This document shows, piece after piece, positions 53,533 to 62,080 of a stretch of DNA of 64,000 bases. Below the pieces are notes generated by a model. It searched no databases. It saw only the letters and a program-made list of their open reading frames with translations, and was not told the DNA's origin. The translations under genes were made by a program, and so were the position numbers. The stretch's first letter is position 1. Each line of letters starts with the position of its first letter. The DNA is from CAYFKJ01 sp964343605 (GTDB taxonomy: Bacteria > Pseudomonadota > Alphaproteobacteria > UBA2966): assembly GCA_964343605.1 (NCBI GenBank), contig CAYFKJ010000003.1, positions 496,001-560,000 of the forward strand. Direction: 5' to 3'.

Positions 53533-54639
53533 CTAGTACAACACCACCGACCTGATCGACTTCCCCTCGTGCATCAAATCGAATGCCGAATTGATTTCCT
53601 CCAAGGGCATGGTGTGGGTGATCAGATCGTCTATGTTGATCTTCCCTTCCATGTACCAGTCGACGATCTTGGGCACATCGGTCCGGCCCCTGGCACCGCC
53701 GAATGCCGTTCCGCGCCATACCCTGCCGGTTACCAACTGGAAGGGCCGCGTCGATATCTCCTGACCGGCGCCGGCCACACCGATGATGATGCTCTCTCCC
53801 CAACCCTTGTGACAGCACTCCAATGCCTGGCGCATGGTGTTCACGTTGCCAATGCATTCGAAAGAGTAATCCGCGCCGCCGTTGGTGATATCCAGAATGG
53901 CTTCGACCACGTTCTCCGTTTCCTGGGGATTGATGAAGTCGGTCATGCCGAACTGACGGGCGAGATTCACTTTGGAGGGGTTTATGTCGATGCCGACGAT
54001 TTTGTCGGCACCGACCATCCGGGCGCCCTGAATGACATTCAGTCCGATGCCGCCGAGACCGAAGACCACGACGTTGGAGCCGGGCTCAACCTTGGCGTCG
54101 AAGACAACAGCCCCGACACCGGTGGTAACGCCGCAGCCGATGTAGCAAATCTTGTCAAAGGGGGCTTCGGGATTGACCTTGGCCAGCGAAATTTCCGGCA
54201 GCACGGTAAAGTTCGAAAAGGTCGAACAGCCCATGTAGTGAAGCACCGGCTTGCCATCGAGACTGAAACGGCTGGTGCCGTCCGGCATGACACCCGCACC
54301 CTGGGTTTCGCGCACCTTTTGGCAGAGGTTGGTCTTCGGATGCAGGCAGTATTCGCATTCCCTGCATTCGGCGGTATAGAGCGGAATGACGTGATCGCCG
54401 GCTGCGACGGATGAAACGCCCTCGCCCACCTCGACGACGACACCTGCGCCTTCGTGTCCGAGAATGGCCGGAAACGCGCCTTCAGGGTCATCGCCGGACA
54501 GCGTAAAGGCATCGGTATGGCAAATACCGGTGGCCTTGACCTCCACCAAAACTTCACCGGCCCGCGGACCCTCCAAATCAACTTCCTCGATCGAGAGTGG
54601 TTTGCCGGCTTCGAATGCGACTGCTGCTTTGGACTTCAC
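53533..54639 (-). CDS. adhC: S-(hydroxymethyl)glutathione dehydrogenase / class III alcohol dehydrogenase
   Basis: 368 aa zinc alcohol dehydrogenase, EC 1.1.1.284, oxidising S-hydroxymethylglutathione in formaldehyde detoxification and reducing S-nitrosoglutathione. Catalytic zinc Cys in ICHTDAFTLSG, structural zinc cysteines in CRECEYCLHPKTNLCQ, NAD motif VFGLGGIGLNVI. The ending LMHEGKSIRSVVLY is typical of the family. GTG start at 54639 after GGGGAG. Symbol follows common usage for this family; frmA is a synonym. Confidence 0.96.
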   Translation of the reverse strand: MKSKAAVAFEAGKPLSIEEVDLEGPRAGEVLVEVKATGICHTDAFTLSGDDPEGAFPAILGHEGAGVVVEVGEGVSSVAAGDHVIPLYTAECRECEYCLHPKTNLCQKVRETQGAGVMPDGTSRFSLDGKPVLHYMGCSTFSNFTVLPEISLAKVNPEAPFDKICYIGCGVTTGVGAVVFDAKVEPGSNVVVFGLGGIGLNVIQGARMVGADKIVGIDINPSKVNLARQFGMTDFINPQETENVVEAILDITNGGADYSFECIGNVNTMRQALECCHKGWGESIIIGVAGAGQEISTRPFQLVTGRVWRGTAFGGARGRTDVPKIVDWYMEGKINIDDLITHTMPLEEINSAFDLMHEGKSIRSVVLY

Positions 54640-54711
54640 GATGATACTCCCCGTTTAAATGACTAACGGACAACCTTGTGGCGATTGGGGGAGTTTGTCC
54701 AGCGTTAGCGC

Positions 54712-55644
54712 TCAACCAGCCAATTTGTCGTCATTCAGTGACCAGTCGTAGCGATACTCGGAAATCGACCTCAGGCCGTCTAATCGTCGTTTCAATTCGG
54801 GTGAAGCGTATTTCCTCAAATGATCGACTACCGCTGCTTCGGATCCGCCAAAGTCCTCGGAAAACCATAGATAGATCTTGGATACCTTGATGGAATCATC
54901 CTGTACCTCGACGCCCCGGCTGTGATTGACATATTCGATCGCTCCTTGTTCGAGGAGCAAATCGGTGTTTGCCGGCGTGAATGCCCTCTTTTGGAGATTG
55001 GGACAACCGATCGACGCGCAGTTGAGGGCATAGTGGAGTCGATTGTCGCGCCAGCCGGGCCGCAAAATCCTGTGTTCGATGTCGTTCAGCGAGAGTTTCT
55101 GCCCCTCGACTTCAAGCGTTTTATCGTTCCACGGTCCCGTGGAGAGGATGCCCGGCGAAAGCTTGATATCCCGGATGCTCCCGATTGGGTGGTGCTCCAA
55201 CACCAGCTGGACGGTGTGGGCGTTATAGAGATTTATCCAGTAGGCCAACTGTTCGCTGCGCCGATAGCCGCTAATTTTGGTCGCGGCGAGACCCGCGACA
55301 TAATCGTTCAATCCTTTGCGGTCCCGGGGACTCACCTGGCGATAGGCGACGCGGTTTACGTCATCACTGCCGGCTTGAACGTAGCGTTCAAGAAAATCGC
55401 TCCAAGCCTGGTGCGAAATTGCACTCTGGTTCGAATCATTATGTTGCTCCCACCGCGGCCATGGTTCCGCCTTCGGCGCGAAGTATTTTTCAATCCAGGT
55501 GAATCCCGGCAGGGCCAGGAGCGCGACCGCAAGACAGATCACTTGAAGTCGTCGTTCGGGGAGTTGGCTTTGTGCCTGCATTCTGGACCCTACCGGTTTC
55601 AGCTCTGAACCGAGGCTGTATATGCTCTCGTCATGAGCTGTCAT
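54712..55644 (-). CDS. DUF547 domain protein, membrane-anchored or exported
   Basis: 310 aa. An N-terminal hydrophobic segment (LQVICLAVALLALPGFTWIEKYF) precedes the DUF547 core: QLAYWINLYNAHTVQLVLEHHPIGSIRDIK, LNDIEHRILRP, ALNCASIGCPNLQ and VEVQDDSIKVSKIYLWFSEDFGG. The Cys and His in ASIGCPNLQ and AYWINLYNA are characteristic. Function of DUF547 is unknown. The start at 55644 avoids overlap with the divergent neighbour. Confidence 0.88.
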   Translation of the reverse strand: MTAHDESIYSLGSELKPVGSRMQAQSQLPERRLQVICLAVALLALPGFTWIEKYFAPKAEPWPRWEQHNDSNQSAISHQAWSDFLERYVQAGSDDVNRVAYRQVSPRDRKGLNDYVAGLAATKISGYRRSEQLAYWINLYNAHTVQLVLEHHPIGSIRDIKLSPGILSTGPWNDKTLEVEGQKLSLNDIEHRILRPGWRDNRLHYALNCASIGCPNLQKRAFTPANTDLLLEQGAIEYVNHSRGVEVQDDSIKVSKIYLWFSEDFGGSEAAVVDHLRKYASPELKRRLDGLRSISEYRYDWSLNDDKLAG

Positions 55645-55694
55645 AATCAATTTTCCGTGCAGCACCGTAGAGCGTTCTCAGTCAGGAGTTCGAG

Positions 55695-56324
55695 TTGAAG
55701 AAACCGGCAACGATGTATCTGGATTTCGTTTCTCCGTTCGCGTACTTCGCGATTTGCCATCTGGACGAATTGTCGGAGGACTTGGAATTTGTCTTCAAGC
55801 CGGTTTTGTTTGCAGGACTTTTGAATCATTGGAAACACAAAGGCCCGGCGGAAATCCCGGCCAAGAAGATCCATACCTTTCATTACGTTCGGTGGTACGC
55901 CGACAGGAACGGCATCGATTTTCGGATACCGCCCGCGCATCCATTCAACCCGATCAGGGCGTTGCGGCTCGCTATAGCGCTCGGCGCAAGCCGGCAGGTT
56001 ATGGATACGCTATTCCGGTGCATCTGGGTGGACGGCAATTTGCCGGACTTCGACGCCGGTTGGGCGGCGATGAAGTCTGCCGTCGGCAGTCAGGATGCGG
56101 ACACCCTGATCGCCAATCAGGACATAAAAGACGAGTTAAGAGCCAATGGTGAAGACGCCATTGCCGAGGGTGTCTTCGGCGTGCCCACCATCGTGGTTGA
56201 CGGCCATCTTTTCTGGGGGATCGATTCGTTCGGAATGCTAAAGGACTATCTTAAAGATACCAAAATGATCGATGGGCCGGAGGGCCGCAATGCAGCCGCC
56301 GTCCAGCCCTCATCGACCCGTTAG
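55695..56324 (+). CDS. 2-hydroxychromene-2-carboxylate isomerase family (DsbA-like)
   Basis: 209 aa kappa-class glutathione transferase fold. It begins MYLDFVSPFAYFAICHLDEL, with Ser-Pro in the nucleophile position of HCCA isomerases, and ends with EGVFGVPTIVVDGHLFWGIDSF. TTG start at 55695 is supported by AGGAG seven bases upstream, giving six extra residues before the internal Met. HCCA isomerase acts in naphthalene catabolism, but no such genes are present, so the substrate is unknown. Confidence 0.88.
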   Translation: MKKPATMYLDFVSPFAYFAICHLDELSEDLEFVFKPVLFAGLLNHWKHKGPAEIPAKKIHTFHYVRWYADRNGIDFRIPPAHPFNPIRALRLAIALGASRQVMDTLFRCIWVDGNLPDFDAGWAAMKSAVGSQDADTLIANQDIKDELRANGEDAIAEGVFGVPTIVVDGHLFWGIDSFGMLKDYLKDTKMIDGPEGRNAAAVQPSSTR

Positions 56325-56327
56325 CTT

Positions 56328-59009
56328 CTATTTTGTCGCGGCAAATATGCCTGACGCCTTGTAGTTGGTGCCGCTTATCGAGAAATGACCGCCCATATTG
56401 GCATTGTCGACGGTGCTGCTTTTCATGAACGAACCGAGCAGAGAACCGGATTTGCCCGAGCCCGTTCCTGAAGTTCCCGTAATCGAACCTGAAAACGTAT
56501 TCATCGAATTCGTTCCCGAAGACAAGGTCAATCCCCCCATGGAGTAGCTGCCGCTGTCGAAACTTGTCAGCGTGCCCGACGACGACGAGGGCGAGTCGAA
56601 ATTCACATTGTAGCTCCAACTACCAATCGCCAGATAGACGTCACTGCTGTTGACCACGTTGCCGATCGCATGGCCGGTGTAACTGGCAGAGCCCGATAGC
56701 GCCGAAATTGCGCTGAGAGCAGGTATTTCGCCCGCGACCCACGTTGCCATATGGATTTCGTTACTATTGCTCCCCAGCGTGTAATCGCCGCTCCAGAAGC
56801 CCCAGGTGAGTTCAGAGCACGAGCAGACCGAAACGCCTGACGGAATGAAGCCCGAATCGAATTCGCCGGAGCTGGTGACCGAGATCATCCCCAAGGTGAC
56901 GTCGCTGGTCGTACCGGTGTTTATCGTAACCGGCTGAACACCCGATTTCTCCTCGTCCTCGGCGCCCATTGTTTGGTTGTCGACAAATATGCTGTGCCCG
57001 GAAGTCGCACTGCTGTCACCAAAAGCCGTATCCAGATCGCCGAAATCCGCCCTTAAGAACGTGAACAAGGAAGTATTCGCATCCTTTACATTGATGTCGG
57101 CCGTGATCTTGTTCGTCGTCGAGCTCGTTTTGACCGTAATATCGTTCGGATCGCCCGTTTCGTTCTGGAAGACGACGGTGTTGGTTACCGTGCCGCTGGA
57201 ATTTACGACTTGGAGAGAACCGCCGGAATAGCCGTTCATGGTTTTCGATGTTCGGGTACCCACGTTGTCCGATGCCGGCAATGCTATCGCATTCGGGAAA
57301 ATGGCCGTATCCGAACCGCCCACCGCCACGTCGATCGCATCTGAACCACTATCCGTATCGGATTCGATGACAAAGTAGTTAACATCCGTACCGCCGCCAA
57401 AAAACTCCGCTGTGCCGGATTCCGCCGCGGCGATATCGCCGTCCGTAATTCTCAGAGCCCCACTCGTCGACAACCTCGACGTCGCCAGCATGGCGCCATC
57501 CAGTCTCGGCAGACCGCCACTCAACGTGACTTCGCCAACGGCCAGGCTCATGACGGATTTCTGGCTTGTACCGGTACCGCTGATGACCATGGTCCGGTGG
57601 CCGAAAGCGCGGTGAGCTGTCGATGATCCGGACGTATCCCACACGATCGCCGTGTCAGCCGTCGATTCTGATTCCGGGGGCGTGAGCGAGCCACTATCCG
57701 AACCCCGCACGAACGGCACCTTGCTGTCCATTACGAAATCGTCCTGCAGGGCGTAAAACGATGTGCCGCTAGTCGGAACACCGGTGACCGGAACGCCGCC
57801 AAATCCCAGGACCTTGTGGCCGTCGCCGGAATCCGTAAGTTCGTAAAACCCGAATGTCTCGTCATTGGCGACGAAGCCGGTTCCCGTCAGAGTCGCCGTC
57901 CCGAACGGTTGGCTGGTGCTTTCGGCCGAGAAACTGCCTACGGCAATATTGGCGACAAACTCGCCCTGTGTCGTAGACGCAGTGAAGATACCGTTACTGA
58001 CCGAGCCGTCGGAAAAGGCCAAATTCAAGGTCGAACTGGAGTCATCGGTGCCGTTTGCGGACGTCGTCGCATGTTTCAACCGTCCGAATATTGTCGAGGA
58101 AATGGTAAGGCCGGTATTCGACGCAGCAGTCGTCTGGCTCGCAGTATCCGTTTCGGCCGTATCCTCGATCTCCGTCGTGTCGACGCCGGTATCGACCGCG
58201 GCCAACGTCGAAGCTTCCGTGGGCGCCAAATCCGAAGGGGCGTTGGAACTGCCTTCCTCGTCCAGTCCGCTCTCGGCAACATCGCTATCGCTGACGGCGT
58301 CGCCGTCACCCTCCTCCTCGTCGCGGCCACCCTCTTCCAAAGCGGACAGAGATTGATTCAAATCTTCTTTCGTTGCCGGCGCCGGTTCGGAGGGTGGTTC
58401 TCCCGGGCTGACCGAAACCTGGAAACCCGGACGTGTGATCTGACGGGTTACGCCTTCAGATTCTATGGTAAGAGAATCGCCGAACAGAAAAATGGCCTGC
58501 GTGGCGCCCGCATCCGCCACGTTCAGTAAAGTGATTCCACCCCGAATGCCAATGGTGGCGGTCGGGGTTTTCAAAATCACCGGCGACTTCTTGCTTATCC
58601 TGCCGCCGACAAATCGAAAAACGCCTTTGACCGCGTTCAACGCGATTTTGCCGGCTTTGGCGTTGGGGTCATAAACGAATTCGTCGAGGACGACGGAAGA
58701 ATTCGGGCCGATCGTCAAGGCGGACTCATCGAGGAACAGCATTTGTGTCTGCCCCTTCACGCCGGTCGTTACGGCCTCGTTGCTAAATACATTAATTCCG
58801 ACATGCAGGACGCGCGCCGCGGCAGCCGGCGGTTTTCCCAGCGCTTCCGGATTTACCGCCGCGGTAACGCCAATTTCAACATTTTGAGCATATCCCGGAC
58901 CGGCCAGCAAACCGACGCCGACACCGATCACCACGGCAACCGGAATTGCGCGGACTGCGCCGTTGAAAACCCAGGAAATCGATTTGCGAATGCTTACCGA
59001 ACCGAACAT
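56328..59009 (-). CDS. Large exported FecR-domain protein with TbpB-like C-terminus
   Basis: 893 aa. Signal peptide (about 1-42), a FecR domain (about 60-200: VTTGVKGQTQMLFLDESALTIGPNSSVVLDEFVYD ... VILKTPTATIGIRGG) and an acidic low-complexity linker (about 215-300). A very Ser/Thr/Gly-rich region follows, with strands that end in MGGHFSISGTNYKASGIFAATK, resembling the barrel end of transferrin-binding-like proteins. Low-charge, repetitive sequence like surface proteins. ATG follows GGAG. Probably attached to or secreted through the outer membrane. Function unknown. Confidence 0.82.
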   Translation of the reverse strand: MFGSVSIRKSISWVFNGAVRAIPVAVVIGVGVGLLAGPGYAQNVEIGVTAAVNPEALGKPPAAAARVLHVGINVFSNEAVTTGVKGQTQMLFLDESALTIGPNSSVVLDEFVYDPNAKAGKIALNAVKGVFRFVGGRISKKSPVILKTPTATIGIRGGITLLNVADAGATQAIFLFGDSLTIESEGVTRQITRPGFQVSVSPGEPPSEPAPATKEDLNQSLSALEEGGRDEEEGDGDAVSDSDVAESGLDEEGSSNAPSDLAPTEASTLAAVDTGVDTTEIEDTAETDTASQTTAASNTGLTISSTIFGRLKHATTSANGTDDSSSTLNLAFSDGSVSNGIFTASTTQGEFVANIAVGSFSAESTSQPFGTATLTGTGFVANDETFGFYELTDSGDGHKVLGFGGVPVTGVPTSGTSFYALQDDFVMDSKVPFVRGSDSGSLTPPESESTADTAIVWDTSGSSTAHRAFGHRTMVISGTGTSQKSVMSLAVGEVTLSGGLPRLDGAMLATSRLSTSGALRITDGDIAAAESGTAEFFGGGTDVNYFVIESDTDSGSDAIDVAVGGSDTAIFPNAIALPASDNVGTRTSKTMNGYSGGSLQVVNSSGTVTNTVVFQNETGDPNDITVKTSSTTNKITADINVKDANTSLFTFLRADFGDLDTAFGDSSATSGHSIFVDNQTMGAEDEEKSGVQPVTINTGTTSDVTLGMISVTSSGEFDSGFIPSGVSVCSCSELTWGFWSGDYTLGSNSNEIHMATWVAGEIPALSAISALSGSASYTGHAIGNVVNSSDVYLAIGSWSYNVNFDSPSSSSGTLTSFDSGSYSMGGLTLSSGTNSMNTFSGSITGTSGTGSGKSGSLLGSFMKSSTVDNANMGGHFSISGTNYKASGIFAATK

Positions 59010-59170
59010 AACTCCAACTCCCCGACAGGTTGAACGCGGTTAGCATTGAAGCGATATATCAGGCGGCAATATTTCCGCCTGATCAATTAGGCGTACTCTA
59101 TCAACTCAGCAGTGACAAAAATTAGCACATTACCCCGGCAAAATCGACGCATGTCGAGGATCCGCCGATT

Positions 59171-59839
59171 TCAGGCTTCAAGGCGCTTCCTGACTTCCCG
59201 GCAGAGCGAATGCATGGGCCCGTCGCTGATGCCCAGCTCATCCAGGTTTTCGACCGTGCTGAACAGATAATCGCAGCACCTGCCGATGGGGCCTTCCGCA
59301 CCGGCAATCGCCTCGACGATGACATCGTTCGGCAGCCGGCCGGCATACCTCTCATGGTTTTGATTAATAACGAAAGCGATGGCATCAACCGAGGTACCGT
59401 TGGTTTTCAATTGAACGACCTTGGGAACGTAGGCTCCGCTGACCATTTCCCGGTTCCAAACCACGGATAACTCATGGTCCGCAATTTCCGCATTGACCCT
59501 GTAGGCGATGCCATTGCACGAACCGCCCGGTTGGAGCGCCAACATCAGACCCGGCTTCTCCGGCGTACCTCTGCCCATGTGGGTCCAGAGGCAAAACTGT
59601 CGATGGTAACCGTAGAGCTTAGCCGCGCATCTTTCGACATAGTGAATGGTCGGATTCCACATCAACGACCCGTATCCGAACAACCAAACATCCTCGCCGG
59701 AAGGCAGCAGCGAAAGCGTTTGTTGCTTTGAAATCTCTCTGTCCTCCGGCGTCATACGCTTGAAGATGCCCCTTTTCTCGGCTTCAACGAGAAGGGCTTC
59801 CATGCGGCCATCGAGGATGTCTTCACGTTTGACGTTCAT
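59171..59839 (-). CDS. ChaC-like gamma-glutamylcyclotransferase
   Basis: 222 aa. The glycine-rich signature VWLFGYGSLMWNP lies near residue 52, with a preceding alpha-helical region and later YVPKVVQLKTNG and VINQNHERYAGRLPNDVI, matching ChaC, which cleaves glutathione to 5-oxoproline and Cys-Gly. No cha transporter is adjacent. No clear Shine-Dalgarno before ATG 59839. Confidence 0.9.
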   Translation of the reverse strand: MNVKREDILDGRMEALLVEAEKRGIFKRMTPEDREISKQQTLSLLPSGEDVWLFGYGSLMWNPTIHYVERCAAKLYGYHRQFCLWTHMGRGTPEKPGLMLALQPGGSCNGIAYRVNAEIADHELSVVWNREMVSGAYVPKVVQLKTNGTSVDAIAFVINQNHERYAGRLPNDVIVEAIAGAEGPIGRCCDYLFSTVENLDELGISDGPMHSLCREVRKRLEA

Positions 59840-59879
59840 CGGAGAATTATCACTCAGTCCACGGCGGGGTGAAAAGGAA

Positions 59880-60815
59880 TTAGCTCGTCGTCCGGCGGAC
59901 GCTGCTGCGGCTTCGCCATTGCATCAGAATGACGCTTCCGAGGACAGTCAGTCCGCCGCCAATTTGATAGGCATTGGGCACAAGGTCAAACATGACCGCC
60001 GATAAAACGAAAGCGAAGACCGGGACTAAGTTAAGGTACAACGAGGCGACCGCCAGACCGAATATCCCGGCGCCCCGGTGCCACAATACAATCGCCACGC
60101 CGGCTGCGCCCCAACTCAACCAGACCAGCATGACGGCGGCATCCGGATCGGGCAACCGGTTGGGCCAGTCGGCCTCATTAAGACCTGTCATCAATAAGAA
60201 AACAGCGATCAGCCACACCAATGCGGTTGCCGAAGTGAGCGTCGTGACCTTCAAATTGGACATTGCGGCGAACCACTTCTGAGCCTTTAGGGTGTACCAG
60301 GCCCAGCAGGACACTGCGAAAATCAACAGCACTTCTCCCCCTCGGATCCCGCCCCAGCCCTCGGTAGCGGCATGTGGTCCTCCCTTGACTACCAGTACGC
60401 CGCCGACGATCGCCATGGCAATGGCCGGAACAAGCCCCGGTTCCAAGGATGAACGCCCGACGAAGCGGGCCATCAGCGCACCAACCAAGGGATTTGTCGT
60501 GAGCACGACAGCCGCAGTAAGCGGATCCGAATAGCGGATGCCCAATGTATAAAATGTCGCGAAAGCCGCCATGGCCGCGCCCAGTATGAAGAGCCGGCCC
60601 CATTGCAGGCGGCCGGCAAATACGTTTGATCGCTCGAGCAGGGCGACGGTCGCCACCATAAATGGCAGTGCCAGTCCGTAGCGCAGGACGGACAGCGTGA
60701 ACGCATCGTAGTGGCTCAAGAGTGCCGACATAAAGGGGACCATCGATCCCCACATCACGGCGGTTGCCAGCAATCCCCCGCTGGCGCCCCAAGCACCCTT
60801 TCGACCAACGCTCAA
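59880..60815 (-). CDS. EamA/DMT family transporter, second copy
   Basis: 311 aa with ten hydrophobic helices in two EamA halves. It starts WGASGGLLATAVMWGSMVPFMSALL and has VLTTNPLVGALMARFVG in the first half and VPNAYQIGGGLTVLGSVILMQW at the end. TTG start at 60815 with GGAAG nine bases upstream. Distinct from the copy at 18128. Confidence 0.86.
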   Translation of the reverse strand: MSVGRKGAWGASGGLLATAVMWGSMVPFMSALLSHYDAFTLSVLRYGLALPFMVATVALLERSNVFAGRLQWGRLFILGAAMAAFATFYTLGIRYSDPLTAAVVLTTNPLVGALMARFVGRSSLEPGLVPAIAMAIVGGVLVVKGGPHAATEGWGGIRGGEVLLIFAVSCWAWYTLKAQKWFAAMSNLKVTTLTSATALVWLIAVFLLMTGLNEADWPNRLPDPDAAVMLVWLSWGAAGVAIVLWHRGAGIFGLAVASLYLNLVPVFAFVLSAVMFDLVPNAYQIGGGLTVLGSVILMQWRSRSSVRRTTS

Positions 60816-60880
60816 TATGTCGACTTCCTTATACTACCAGGCGACGGGCAAGCATTGTGATAGTGCCTCCCAAACAGCAA

Positions 60881-60910
60881 GCGAGCGCCCCGAAAGGCGC
60901 TCGCATTTTC
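60881..60910. terminator. Hairpin with T-rich flanks
   Basis: Perfect nine-pair stem GCGAGCGCC/GGCGCTCGC with six-base loop, followed on the plus strand by ATTTTCATT. It lies downstream of the minus-strand XRE gene stop (61007), so it may end that transcript, although the better T-run is on the plus strand. Confidence 0.55.
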
Positions 60911-61006
60911 ATTGGCTCGGTATCCTCTCGGCGGTAAAGCCGAGCAGCCCGGCCGCGACGCTCCCCCATAGGCGAAACGGCGGGCTATTCGAGAAATCAG
61001 ATCCGC

Positions 61007-61444
61007 CTAGTCGTCGGAGATTTCCTCGTCGCCGGACAGACCGGCTACCACTTTCACGAGTTCGAAGACGCGCTTCCGAACGGCGGGGCTTTCGATGGCG
61101 TAGTAGGCCCGGACCAATTCGAGCGTCTCGCGGCGGGCAAACTGATTTTCCTCTGAAAGCGCTGGATTGCTTTCGGGATCTATGACGGCGCCCGAACGAA
61201 CGTCGCCCGGCATATCGTCGAAGAAAAACGAAACCGGCACGTCCAGTATTTGCGAGAACTGATACAGACGGCTCGAACCGATGCGGTTGGCTCCCCGCTC
61301 ATACTTTTGGATTTGCTGGAAGGTTAGGTTTACGGCCTCACCCAATTTGCCTTGGGTCATGCCAAGAAGAGTCCGGCGCAGCCGGACGCGGCTGCCGACA
61401 TGAACGTCGACAGGATTCGGTTTGGAAATTTCAGTCGAAGACAA
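61007..61444 (-). CDS. XRE family transcriptional regulator
   Basis: 145 aa. The Cro/CI-type helix-turn-helix is at about 15-70 (VGSRVRLRRTLLGMTQGKLGEAVNLTFQQIQKYERGANRIG), followed by LYQFSQILDVPVSFFFDDMP and a helical C-terminal domain. This architecture is a very common alphaproteobacterial regulator type. TTG start at 61444, with AAAGGAG upstream. Three inverted repeats lie in its 5-prime region. Confidence 0.92.
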   Translation of the reverse strand: MSSTEISKPNPVDVHVGSRVRLRRTLLGMTQGKLGEAVNLTFQQIQKYERGANRIGSSRLYQFSQILDVPVSFFFDDMPGDVRSGAVIDPESNPALSEENQFARRETLELVRAYYAIESPAVRKRVFELVKVVAGLSGDEEISDD

Positions 61445-61503
61445 CTTGGGTCTCCTTTTGTCTGGGGGTGAACAACAGGTAATAGGAATAGATCACCTCA
61501 GAT

Positions 61504-61522
61504 GAGTAGCATTTTTCTACTC
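61504..61522 (-). promoter_or_regulatory. Inverted repeat GAGTAG-N7-CTACTC
   Basis: Six-base arms around CATTTTT, 60 bases upstream of the XRE start. Shares the GTAG/CTAC core with the distal repeat at 61620-61643, so both may be operators. Confidence 0.5.
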
Positions 61523-61569
61523 TTGATGGCAGTGTTTTTGATTGTTGATCACTCATCCGGGCGTAAAAC

Positions 61570-61583
61570 TAGGAAATTTCCTA
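61570..61583 (-). promoter_or_regulatory. 14-bp palindrome TAGGAAATTTCCTA
   Basis: Perfect uninterrupted palindrome in the XRE upstream region. Candidate binding site for a dimeric regulator. Confidence 0.5.
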
Positions 61584-61619
61584 TTACTGTCCCAATTTAG
61601 ATGGATCGCTTCTAATTGT

Positions 61620-61643
61620 CTTGTAGAAATTGTATCCTACAAG
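61620..61643 (-). promoter_or_regulatory. Inverted repeat CTTGTAG-N10-CTACAAG
   Basis: Perfect seven-base arms. The minus-strand spacer contains GATACAAT, a possible -10 box, which would place the repeat over a promoter. Confidence 0.55.
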
Positions 61644-61667
61644 CGAAAAAGCAAGCGAAAGACGCGC

Positions 61668-61874
61668 TTAGTTATCGGCCCTAGCGCTGTCGGCCAGGTA
61701 ATACACTGAACCGTATTCGCGGTGAACCCGCTCGCCCACTTCTTCAAGCGCCGCCGCAAGCAATGTAGCAGCAACGTTCAAGCCCAGATTTCGGGCCTCC
61801 CCCAGCCCCCGTGCCAGATCCACCTCCAACGATTTCAAGCGGTGCAGATCCGTAACAACTTCACTATTGGACAT
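61668..61874 (-). CDS. Small hypothetical protein (68 aa)
   Basis: Helical, acidic protein: LHRLKSLEVDLARGLGEARNLGLNVAATLLAAALEEVGERVHREYG. No signal peptide or known family. Located in the AT-richer region between the XRE gene and the transposase-PAS fusion, divergent from the latter. No clear ribosome site. Confidence 0.5.
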   Translation of the reverse strand: MSNSEVVTDLHRLKSLEVDLARGLGEARNLGLNVAATLLAAALEEVGERVHREYGSVYYLADSARADN

Positions 61875-62080
61875 TTTATGAAAGTACTCTCTGTCGTGAC
61901 GCGTATCACACTATTGTGAAGACGCAAGGCATGATAAACAACATTTCATGCAACACGAAGAGGCATTTTGATTGAGCGGCCCGGAAAACATGAGTATGGT
62001 TGTCGACGCCTGGGCGAACAATACTTTCTGGTGTACATCGACGTACATTAGTTGCAATTGCAACCTTTGGAGCAACCTCG

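Noticed and set aside
61906..61919. TCACA-N4-TGTGA as a CRP or FNR site
   Set aside because: Half-sites are in the reverse orientation relative to the TGTGA-N6-TCACA CRP site and the spacing is wrong.
62032..62047. TGTAC-N6-GTACA as a LuxR-type box
   Set aside because: Only five-base arms and located in the putative leader of the fusion gene; may be chance.
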